This document shows positions 37,501-49,500 of a stretch of 64,000 nt of DNA, piece by piece; the stretch's first letter is position 1; the number at the start of each line of letters is the position of its first letter. The notes beneath the pieces are model-generated. The model made no database searches, had not been told where the DNA came from, and saw nothing but the letters and a program-made list of their open reading frames with translations. This DNA comes from Oegoconia quadripuncta. Taxonomy: Eukaryota > Arthropoda > Insecta > Lepidoptera > Autostichidae. Location of the stretch: positions 14,154,914 through 14,218,913 of the forward strand of contig OX438749.1 of assembly GCA_949316235.1 (NCBI GenBank), given 5' to 3'. Made by a program: the position numbers and the translations under genes.

Positions 37501-40500
37501 TAGTTATACCCAAATGCATGCGCAATGATATGTTAAAGAGATGTCATTTAAGTCATTTAGGAATCGAGAAATGCAAATTGAGAGCTCGCGAGACCATGTT
37601 CTGGCCTAGTATGAACTCGCAACTTCAAGATTATTTATCTCATTGTCAGGCATGTTTAACATACAGAATACAGAATAGCAAGGAACCCCTACTCTCACAT
37701 AATATACCGGAAAGACCGTGGTGCAAGGTAGGGACTGATATCTTTCACTTCGCCGGAAAGTCATACATTATAGTCGTAGACTATAATGTATGACTTTGAC
37801 TGACTTATAGTAAGTTTATAGAAATATCGAAATTAAAGTCCCTAACTTCGGAAAGTGTGATTAAAAAATTAAAACTTATTTTTAGTAGACAAGGCATTCC
37901 AGAAATAGTAATGTCCGACAACGGTCCCGAGTTCTCATCGAATAGTTTCGCAGAATTTACTAGTCAATGGAAAATTCGACACATTACTTCATCACCACGA
38001 CACCCACAATCTAATGGCCAGGTCGAGCGGGCTATTCAAACAATTAAGGGCATATTAAAAAAAACCACGTTTGATCAGTCAGACTTTAACCTGGCATTGT
38101 TGGAATAATTGAATACTCCAATAAATAGTGATCTGCCGTCACCTGCTGAATTATTATACAACAGGAAACTTCGTAGTATCGTACCATGTGCACCGGACCT
38201 GTTGTTACCCAAATTACACACAGGTATTGTTGACAAATTACATGCTCGCCAGCAAACACAAAAATACTATCACGATAAAGGATCAAGAAACCTAAAGCCT
38301 TTAATTATAGGTCAAAAGGTGAAAGTAAGATTAAATGATCAGTGGGTACAGGGCACAGTTTTTAACTTTGCTGGGATCAGATCTTACATTGTCAGTCTGG
38401 ATAATGGGTACAAATTACGGCGCAACCGAAAACATTTAATAATAGATTCAGATCGTAGGCACGAGTCATTGATCCCCGAACAATACGACGATATACCCGT
38501 AAACACCAACACGCCTTCGCGCAGCTCCAGCCGACCGGTTTCGCGATCAGCTGATACAGCAACTATGAACACTAATCATTATTATCGCACTCGTTCCGGC
38601 AGGACAGTCCGACCTCCTGAACGGTGGGGCTTCTCTGCAATATAACCAAACTCTTCGGTCAGCCTGATGTTGCGTTCTGCGTACCTACGTGATTAGAGAC
38701 AATATTAGGGCACTGTGGATATGAATACTACAATTAGATATAATAAATAATATAAGTAAATATTCAATTTAAGTTAAGAGTGATAAACTTCTAAGTTTGT
38801 AGCATGTTAGTATAATTTAATTTATTTTTCCAACATAATTTTGAATAATCAATCAATTGAAAATTTATTATCTAGTGAAAATAATTATAAATAAATATGA
38901 AGTCAGCACGTTGCATTGAAACAGAAATATAACATTTAATTTAAACATTTTATATGTATAATAAAATAACATTAAATATCAACTGCAATAACATTGCAAG
39001 CATTAAATAAAATAAAAAATCTCGTTCCCTTATTAAGTTGATAAGGCGCGATGAATACATATATTATTTAAATTTAACTTATTATTTGTAATTTTGATTA
39101 TCGTTAAGTTAAACTCATTCACCTTAATGTGTTGATAAGATAGACTATGAGCACCTACATACATAATAATTACCTACCAATTGTTATTACTTACTTTGTT
39201 AAATATTTCGCATGCGTACTTACTTCCCTATATATTATTTTTGTTTGTTTCAACAAGGGGATTGTGGGTATTGTAATAATATGTCATGAAGGTAGGTAAT
39301 TGGATGGTTGAATAAAGGCGGTCTTAGCTCGACGCTCGTGTGTTATTCACATCTCCCGAAACCAATAATAGAGTTGACAGGCATAAAATGTGTTTTTCAC
39401 TTGCTCGTTTGTGCGTCAGTAGGTATTCGGGAGCACCGAAAACCAGCGGTGCAATCTGAGTGCTAACCCATTTGTGCACGCCGCAACACGTGACAGCATC
39501 TTATTTATAATTGTATTTCTTTGTTAGCTATAATTTGTGGTGTAAAAAATTATTCTTATTCGTATTTACTGTGTGTAACTACTGTTTCTTAGATTTTCTC
39601 TTGTTCTAGATCTTTCTCATGTTACATGTACTTATAACTAAACATACGTTATTTTGCATTAGTTATTAATGGCAATCAAATAAATAAAGTCACAAATAAA
39701 AACTAGACCCAAGTCCCCAATTGGTGGAATAGTATCCAAAAGGCTCGCCATATAGTACTGGCCAGATCTCTGTATAGTTAGTACGTATCGCTAGCTAGTA
39801 CTAGTACTCACCAGGCACTCAAATAACTCTCGGTCTCCAAGGCCCAAGTGTTTTGAAATGAATTGAATTTAATTCGCAATCGACGCAAATAGTCGAACTC
39901 CCAGTGGTCTTAGTATATTTGCGCCGTTTAACGCTTCCTCCCGAAGCGGCAGCGGAACCGGCTGTAATTCTTATAGTTTGAAGAGAGGAAGGTGAAAGTA
40001 TCGATTCAGATTGCTCCCGTACCGAAAGCTGTGTATATGTACTTAATACATTAATAATAACTTTGTAACTGGAGATACTTCAACATAATTTAGAATAGGC
40101 CATAAACAATGTAATACTTCTGAACTTTTTTTTTCTTATGCACAACGGGTTGGTACTTGACCTCAATCACACCTAATGTTAAGTGAAGATGAGGTCGAAG
40201 GTAGAAGGTCGAAAGTAGAACCCAGAAACCCCAACACATTTGGGGGATTGGCTATCTTATCTCTGACAACCGGAACACAAGATTGCTATTAACATTGCTG
40301 CTTGGCGGCAGATTTAGATAAGATGGTGGTAGCTAGTAGGTGGCGGACATTTTAAAATACCCTACCACCAACCAAACCGAGTACTTAAACATGTACCCCG
40401 CTGGGGATCGATCCGACCTCTGAATCGTAAACCCAATGTTGTTTACATTGAGTCACGGAGGCGGTTAAACTCTATAAAAATCCTGTGGATTTGAGGAGCA

Positions 40501-43500
40501 CTTGGAAGTAAGAAAGTCGGGCAGCAATTTCTGTCAGGTAAATGAGTTAATTATCTTGAGATAAACCATCTGTCTGAACCATGCATACTGTGTGACTCAA
40601 ACTTGTCCGGTTTATATATCAACCCAGTGAAAATCCGTGAACAGACTTATTCCAGTAATCTTAATTTGTTTTTCATAGGCAAAAATCAATATTTAAATCC
40701 ATGTTTATTTTTGGCCAGGCATGTTCTAAGTGATGGGCGGCTAGTGGTTGGAGCAAGGCGTTCTCTACTCGACGCGGATAGCGGCGCTGGAGAGGATATC
40801 CTGCATTGCAGAGCCTCAAATCGGGCTGGCACGGTGCTTTCTAGGCCTGTACTCTTGCAACCAGGTCAGTAGCTCATGAAACACTTGGGAACACTTTTAC
40901 AATAGAAGTTTGCCTCAAAAGGGGAGAACGACTATTCAAGCTATACCAACAGTTCTCTTAAATGATCTTTTTGTCTATACTATCCTTTTAGAGAACTTCG
41001 GATGGTACAGGTCAAATAGCCAGTATGCTAACATTGATCATATAATTGCTCTGTATGATTAATTATGGAGCCGACTGCACAATAAATATTTGTATAGTCA
41101 AGAAATATGAATGGAAGAGCTTCGAGCAAAGGCTACTCATATCTCAAGATTTGGCTCGAAAATCAAGATGGTTGATGGAGTCATGTAGGTGGTAGTTAGG
41201 TCGCGTGACTGGATTGTGGTTGATCTGTGAATGACACATCACCTCATAAACATCCCTCTATAGGGTTTCCGTAGGCGTGTATTCGGCAAACACAAGCGAA
41301 TTGTGATAACGACCGCACGCGTGTCGTGTCATCGTCTATCCTAAATCACTATCGTGTGTATTAAATGATACTCTGAAGTATCATTTAATTGCTATCTGTA
41401 GCACCTTATGTAAAAGAAAACCACACATCTAATGTGAAAGATAGTCACAAGTACCTACTTATATGACATTCGACTTAGCAACTGGCTGTGCACATTCACA
41501 ACAATTATTATTTTTTAAAACACATTATTGAAAAATTCGAATACATTTTATGGGTTTGCTAGTCTATCGCTAGAAATAGCAGACGCATCAAGTTTCCCTT
41601 CCTTTAAACGGTAATTAAAAACCGATCTTCAAGCAAAAATTCCATTCGAAAGACGATTTTTTATTAACACTTATAAAACGTAATTATCTTTTTGTAATTT
41701 AAATCTTATGAAGTATCTATATACTCATTTTGTAATTCGTTATGAATGTTATTTACAGGTTTTTTATTTTATACCATACATAGTATGTAAAATATACAAT
41801 GTAAATATTTACTTAGATTATGTGGACTTAAACATAATCAGTGGAACATATTTTATCTATGTCATACTATATTAATTCTGTGTCTATGCGTAAATAATTT
41901 AATGGCGGAATAAAAATTCAGTCATTATTATTCGAAAAATGCGAGTTCATGTTGTTTTTGTTACAGAGTGTTTATCCGTTCCATTTTAGCACAGTATAAT
42001 GAATATTACGCTAACTGTAAACAACGGACTTGTGTAATAAACAGATGTACGAGAAGAGGGCAAAACAAATTACAACTTCGAGTCGAGTTGGACCAATTAA
42101 CTTCCCGTTACATAGGGAGGGAAATATGAAATAAAATGAAACACAGCCCACGGCTGCCCGAGTTTTTTTTACACGAGGAAACTTTTAATTAAGGGATTAA
42201 AAATGACATTAGAGTGAGTTCGCAACAAGGTAACTTTTCTTTTGTTCAGCTGGATGTCCGCAAGGAAAATTCTGACGAGTAATATTATGATTACCTAAAC
42301 GCTGTACCGGTGCCGGAGAGCTACTTAGTGGGGCTTGTTAAAACTTACTTAGTTTCCCCTCGAGAACTCTATAAGAGAATAACTTCTTTGAGTTGAATTA
42401 TGCTCCTTTTAAGAAAATAAGCCTTTGTATTGTTCTGCTAGGAAACTTTGTCTAAAGGAGTTCAAATTTGAAATGAACAACAACAGATCTAATGTTCAGC
42501 TGTTCTGTTATATATCCAACGGTATTATAATCTATTAGAGTCTAATTTCAGTTCATAACCTGAATATTACTTAGCCTGGGCGCAAATATGAATAAGTACT
42601 TTTATTTTTTGCCCAATTACTTTTTTCCACCGAGGGACTCCGGAAAGTTTTAATTAAAGATTGAGCGACATAATGTTTCTCATCTTAAAAATATTTCCCT
42701 TAAAATGAGGCCAAGCTTCCTTATTGAAATTTTTATGTTACATAGACACCGGATCGTTATATCAACAAGTTATCACTTAGTTGCAAATTTCATTACTTTT
42801 TCAAGGTTTCAGTAATATTTACAGCTATTAGATTCCCCCCTTCAGTTAAGGCACGTCCGTAAACAAAATGTACCCCTAGGCTTGTTAACTCTGATGAACT
42901 TCATTAGGAGAAGGAAGGCAACACAATGGGAAACACTCGAACCAATGTCGAACATCTACAAAGTAACGTTAACGAGTTCTCGAATCGCGAAGGAAGATCC
43001 TACATTCGAAACTAGCGCCGAGTTACAGATTTTACTTACCATATTTTAATATTTTCCTGTACAATGGAGATGACTACAAAGGGAAAATTGGAAGGCTACA
43101 AATGGGGGCGCAGCAGCTTATTCTCATTCAAATGAGTTTGGAAGAAAATATTCGCACTTTGATGTTTTAATATTTGCTTACCTTGTTCCAGTTTCCGTTA
43201 CATTTTGCGTTGTTATATTAAATAGACTAAAAGTTTGAAGAACACTAAGGTGAATGCTAAGTAAAGAAATTGCCGCGTAATAGAAATACTTTCGTATTTT
43301 TACCGGCATTTTCCGTATCTAAAAGTATCTTAATAATAGATTCCTCGCCTTTGTGTTGTATTTCTCTTTTGTTAAATATTCGTTCTCTATCAGAAATATT
43401 TTCCTTGTAAACAATATTGACGGGATCCAATTATCGAAGTGAGTTTTATTGAGCGAAATGAAAAATTAGAAGGACGTTATTCTAAAAGCATGTTCGTAAT

Positions 43501-46500
43501 TGACGAACAACAATTGGCCATAGCTAGATTTGAAACAATAAGAGAATCATATTAGAATGGTGTGCATAAAAAAAATTGTAACACTGATGCTATTCTGTCT
43601 TACGTATACACTCTCCTAATATTCTGTCTAGTCCTTTTTCATTATGCAGCATGATTATTTGACAAGTATAAATTTTTTTTTGGTAATCAAGAATTTATTC
43701 CGTAAATTATTAGTTAATCTGTGCCTATGTCGCGTTTTACATCTACATTTAAATATTTACTTGTTTATTCAATTGTCAGTTAGTTGTGTTAGTGTTGCAG
43801 ACATAGAATACTTAGTTTTAGAATTTAATACAAAGTATCGGGAAAGATTAATTTTGCCGAATATAAAAACTGACATGTACAATGGAAATTGTTATGCAAA
43901 CCATAACATAGTCTATAAAAATCTGTATTATATTACCCGAACAATTGAAATGTTAAAAATTACACTGCGCCTTTGGCCAATTGACAAATGCTTTTATTCA
44001 GGTCAGGATTTTCACAAAGAAATGCATGTAATGCCTATTGTAAAATGATTGCAATTTTATTGTTAATTTTATCGTACAATATTGTCATCTACTCTTTGTT
44101 CAATCTAATCTTTTTTATTATATAGTACTGTTATCTGAAATTGGCTAAGTTAATGAATTGTGTAACTAACATTATTTCTTATAGTAAAATTATTAAGTTC
44201 ATATTATAAAAAACATTTGCAAGATTTTTAAAATCTAAATGTATGAATCCATTTGAAAATGTAACACCTTTTGTAATATTTAAGACAAATAAATAAAGAA
44301 ATATAGTGATTTCTTGTCGATTCTAGCTATGTTCTGTTAAATGTTAAATATTTAATTATCTTTGTTGCAGTGGAAGATAATGTTCTCTCCCATACTGCGC
44401 GACAACTCACACCGGCTAAAGTGGGTGGTTCTGTGGTATTGAGATGCGAAGTATCGCCTCAAGTAGGCATCGTTGAAGTGTCATGGTTGCAAGATGGGCT
44501 ACCTCTAGTCTCTGGCTATGTGGGACCTGGTAAGTGCATATTGTAGTATCACCAGAAGCCTTATGTCCTCATTTAGTGTAATTATTGAGGAGGTGCATGC
44601 TATTCATTAATTCCTCCGTCGTTTTTGCAGTATGATAAAGTGAAAGGGAGTGAAACTGATGATGATGTAATGATACCCTCATTACTAACAGCTTTTGTGG
44701 TACAAGTTTTGGAAATTTTTTAAATATTTAAGGAGACAATTACATACCATTTGCTCACACACAAATCATAAGATTCAATTATGATTATGGACCTTGCGAT
44801 ACTTACCGGTGAAGGGTAAACATTTGCATGCCCCTCATACCATGTATGCAATATGTGAGATTTATCCGGAGTAGTCTACAATCCCTCCTGCTCACATTTC
44901 ATCACCAACTTCTTATTAAGTAACGACTCACCGGATTTTTCAAAGTGTCGCTGATAATCGATAACAGTCACTCACGTTTGTTTATGTGCCAAATGGTCGT
45001 CCACCTCCTTTGACGGCTGGTAGTAATTATCGATGTGCAGACTTAACATTACTGTAAACGTCACCGCGCCATTTTTGGCGATAGCAGCGCCACCAGGTTC
45101 AATTCTTGTAGCAAACCGCGTATTATGACAGTCAACCGACCATCCAAATTATAAATTCCGTCGCTAATTTATCGCTATCTACGAAATTTATATAAGGTCT
45201 TTGTTACCAAAAAAATTTGGATACTTGTTAAATAATCATGCTGTATAATGAAAAAGGACTAGACAGAATATCCAAGATGTATCAGTGTTACCATTCTAAT
45301 ATGAATGCTAATCCACAGGACGAAGTAGCTACCAGTCTCTGATTGTTTCAAATCTAGCTGAGCCAATTGTGGTTTTAATGAAGTTGTCTCTTACTCTCTA
45401 CTCTTATTTTCAGATATGCGATGGGTCTCCGGTGCTGCTGGTTTATTACTAGGAACAGATTTAACTCAGGCTGATATTCAGGCAGAATACTCATGCGTGG
45501 CTCTTGATACTCCAAGCCCAATGTTGAAACTAACAACTGATGGTATGTATTCAGCCGATGTTTTGGTCTTCGATGTTATGTAAACTTCATAATTCATGAA
45601 CCAATTTCTTTTTTCTTTCAAACTGGCGATTCTTATTGGTCCTAGAGGCGTCCGGATTTAAGTAGTAGATCTTCGGCTTTCAAAAGCTACTTCATTTCTT
45701 ATTGTTCCGAATTAAATTATTCAAAATATAAACTATCATTTGAATTTTTTCGTTTGTCTTTACCATAGATAGCAGTTGGCTGGAAAATATTGAATTGAAT
45801 TCTATAGATGCTCGGACAGGGGACAATGTGATATTACCTTGTATATTACGGCATATCATGACGGGACATACTGTAACGTAAGTACGTTAAAATTTTTAGA
45901 AAACTAAGAATCCCAGTGGTCGTTACCTTGAACATAGCTATTTTAAGTAAATGTGTAAGTACAATTTTAAACCTTTTGGAAAGGATAGCAATAGAATCGC
46001 CAAAAAAGGTAGCGCACCGATCACACCTGAATACAATGCGGTACTGTCTCTATCTCCCGAATGTATCATCAAATACCCTCTGGCTCCACTTTCGGCTCGG
46101 CCTCATAATAATATCGCCTCTCTTATAAGACGGTGTCTGCGGCAATTGCTGTCTTAACGGATGCCCATGCGGCAGCAGTCGGAATTCTATCCGGAGGCGA
46201 TCGGTCCGAAATCTACTTTTCTACAAGGCATTTGGGCAGTGATCGGCATGCCTACAAAAAACAGAAAACGCATATAGAGGACAAAATTATTGTCGAAATA
46301 CAATTATTGTCGATGAGAAATGTAACGATGTTATCGGGAATAATTCCATTGAATTATTAGTTGGCAGCGGCAGGACGCCAGCGCGACTTGGAGTCCGGTG
46401 ACAGATGGGACGGTCCGCGGCAGCATGCTGGTGCTGAGTAATGTTCGGTTACATCACTCAGCGCGATACGCGTGCTCTATTGGAACAGACTCATCTCCAA

Positions 46501-49500
46501 GAGTGCTGACTCGATTGGTGGTGTATGAGCCTTTGACCGTCACTCTAATACCCAATCTACTGGTGAGTAACATCTACCCGTATCTAATTATTTATTCCAT
46601 AGGCCTATGTTACACAGAGATCTACACATATTCCTTACAATGGTGTAGCCATCACATGTCACACATCAAGTGAATCATCAACAACATAAAACTGTTCTAG
46701 ATGCTAGGTACTGGCGGAAGTGGTCACTTCAACTGCTCAGTACACGGGGGTCGCGGTGGGGAGGTTACATTGAGCTGGCAACACGAGGGTCGCCCATTCC
46801 ACTCCCCGGAACCTCGCCTGTCGCTGGGCCCGGTACGAAGTCGCCACGCAGGTGTCTACCAGTGCTCTGCGCATGATCATTCCGAGTCGGCTGTGGCTTC
46901 AGCTGAATTGATTATAGCTGGTAATATATCTATTTAGATACTATAAGTACTTATTTTATTACATTGCTATTTATTGTATATATTTTAACACTTTGATCAA
47001 AATCCATATGTCAATTAATCTCACTGCATTTCAGACAGGCCGCCTAGATTGGTAGCCACGTTTAGTGAAGCAGTCACGAGAGTTGGTCAGAGTATTGCTC
47101 TGAAATGCACAGCAACAGGAGTCCCATCACCACGTATAATTTGGACTTTGGACGAGAGACCCCTACCAGCTGCGCCTGATAAGTAAGATATTTGAGTTTT
47201 AATACGTTTTTATACACTACAAGACATAAATCTTAGCTAAATAATACTATTTAGTCGTCGAAACCTGCTTTATGGTCTATAGTACATGTATATTAGTTAT
47301 CTAATATATATGTACTATAGACCATAAAGCAGGTTTCGACGACTAAGAAATAACTATAATAACAATAGTATAGCTGGCTAGTTAGAACTAGAATTCAAAC
47401 GACAAATATTAGGCAGTCGAATCTATTTTCCAGGTATATTGTCAACACAAGAGCTGAAACTATGCCAGGTGGTGACGAAGGAACCATTGTATCAACATTG
47501 AGTGTAACTGTGCGAACTGCAGATGAGGGTGGAAGGTATGGGTGTAATGCTACAAATTCGCAGGGTTCTCATTCACATTATGCAAGACTAAACGTCGTTG
47601 GTAAGATAATTCGTAACAATATTTGGTTTGGAATAATCCTCATTCCTTAAAAGTTATTAATAAGTTTCTTGTTGTCTAATGACAGGGCCTCCTAACATCA
47701 GATATTTGCCGACAATTCACGTGAAAACTGATACTGACGTCATAATTTACTGCCCCTATTCAGGATATCCAATAAAGTGAGTACTGATTCGGTTACATAT
47801 CATTAGATTTTTTTAAATCCATTTACTTTAATTTTGACGAAATCTCTTTTTGTAGGGATGTTGTATGGCGACGTGAAGATGGTTCTCCAGTAGAGGTATC
47901 AATGGAAACGAATGACGAACGTGGTATATTGAGACTTAATTCAGTTAGGAGTTCAGCCTCCGGCGGTTATACTTGTGAAGTACATGCTGAAAGTGGAGAA
48001 TTGGCACGAAGAACAGTACGACTTGAAGTACATAGTAAGTAATTGTATCAACTTCGTGTCTAACAATCAACAGGTTCGAAAATTTTAAATTCAAAAGTTT
48101 TTATAAGATAAGTATTCATACAAAATAGTTTCATTACTAAAATTACTACTCACTTATAAGACTAACTCCCGAGAGTAAAATGAGCTAGATCAAGGGCTCC
48201 TCTCTTTAAATATATATTATTTAATGTTACAAATTGCGGTTGGACGATACGAGGAAAATATTCAATTAAACATACTGAATATCGCCCAGTGTTTTCTGTC
48301 CATGTTGCTATCGTTTTATGCAATTTGTAGCAATTTGAATTTATATTTAAATTCAAATTTGAATTTATATTTAAACGAAAATGTTTAATGTTTATCGGAA
48401 AACTTATAATTATGAGATTTTATGACATTGTTCGCTAAATAATTTCCTGAGTTTATATTATGGATTAACATGACAGTTGCATGTAGATATGACAGGTTGC
48501 TATGCTGTGGAAATAGCTAAAACAATCTCGTGGTGCCCATGTGGGTTAGATGGCGTATCTTTTTAATTGCAAACACTGCAGAACTGAGAAGTTTTGTCAC
48601 CTTATCGAAAGGTGCATGGCAATCCTTTATCAAATGTACAAAAGAATAAACTAATATTCACAATTACCATTTCTTCTTTTTAATAAGTACCCGGTTAGTT
48701 GGAAATTTTATGGTTCATTATTTGACGTGAATCAACATTTTTTTTTCTGTCGTTTTTTAACTTCAAATAATCTTATTCGTGATTTGTCCCTATGGTGTCT
48801 TGTATTGTATGTTCGTGTTTCTGTTTTAGATCATTCAAACAGGATCTAGACCCATAGTTTGGCACATACTCATACTGGCCAACCTTATTCAGTGTTTTAG
48901 CCATACAACCGGACTCTGGCAGTAATGGTCGATCTAATATAGACGACCAGTTGCCATAAAAAAAGTTGAAGTTGAACTTTAAATAGCAAAAAACTGTCGT
49001 CATCAATGTTGTTATGTATTTGGATAATTCACTAATTTACATGATAAGTAGGAATGCAACATATATGCAAACCGGGGACATTAATGATCAGCTTACCTTT
49101 GACGTTAACACTCTGAACTTGATTACACAAGTACGATTACAAATGATCGAGGACAATACCGTAGTGGCGTAGTGTTCTGACTAGACTATCATTCTGTACG
49201 CAACGCAAAGATTCGGATACAAAAGATCACAAATAGGCCTATAGCACCATACGAACATCCCGAGATTTAAAAAATTATGTTCACTAAGCGCCATATCGGT
49301 GTCGGTTACTGACCGACTTCGTGTTAATCCTAATTGCTTTGAAGTCATTAAGTTGTCGATGTCGAATAGGATAGTGGTCTTAAATTAGTTTTCGAGAATT
49401 TTACTAGAAGTCGGTAGTTTTGCTATGGAACTATTGGTGAAGTTCGATATTTGAATACAAGGATTACGTTATTCTATTTCATAAGGTCAGGAAACTCACC

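Larger units (their letters stand above)
34304..39379 (+). mobile_element. Gypsy-type LTR retrotransposon, complete but inactive
   Basis: The element is bounded by 5-bp duplications GGCAT (34299-34303 and 39380-39384) and by short LTRs. Order: LTR, primer-binding site, gag-protease, reverse transcriptase, RNase H, integrase, polypurine tract, LTR. No envelope-like frame is present in the 0.6 kb between integrase and the 3' LTR. It has multiple stops and frameshifts. It is inserted in sense in intron 1 of the Dscam-like gene. Confidence 0.88.
4525..40718 (+). other. Intron 1 of the Dscam-like gene (36.2 kb)
   Basis: It lies between a clear donor (CG|GTAAGA) and acceptor (TTGGCCAG). Besides the elements listed separately, 4525-6679, 7331-8011, 8186-10375, 10906-11945, 28081-30758, 30881-31759, 32486-32882 and 33132-33540 show no gene or repeat that I can identify; they are AT-rich with scattered short ORFs. 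Confidence 0.8.

Noticed and set aside
38646..39253. Envelope gene of the Gypsy element
   Set aside because: No open frame, signal peptide or membrane segment is present between integrase and the 3' LTR.
46133..46360. Extra Ig3 alternative exon in intron 5
   Set aside because: The frame has no Ig cysteine or tryptophan pattern and no matching donor.
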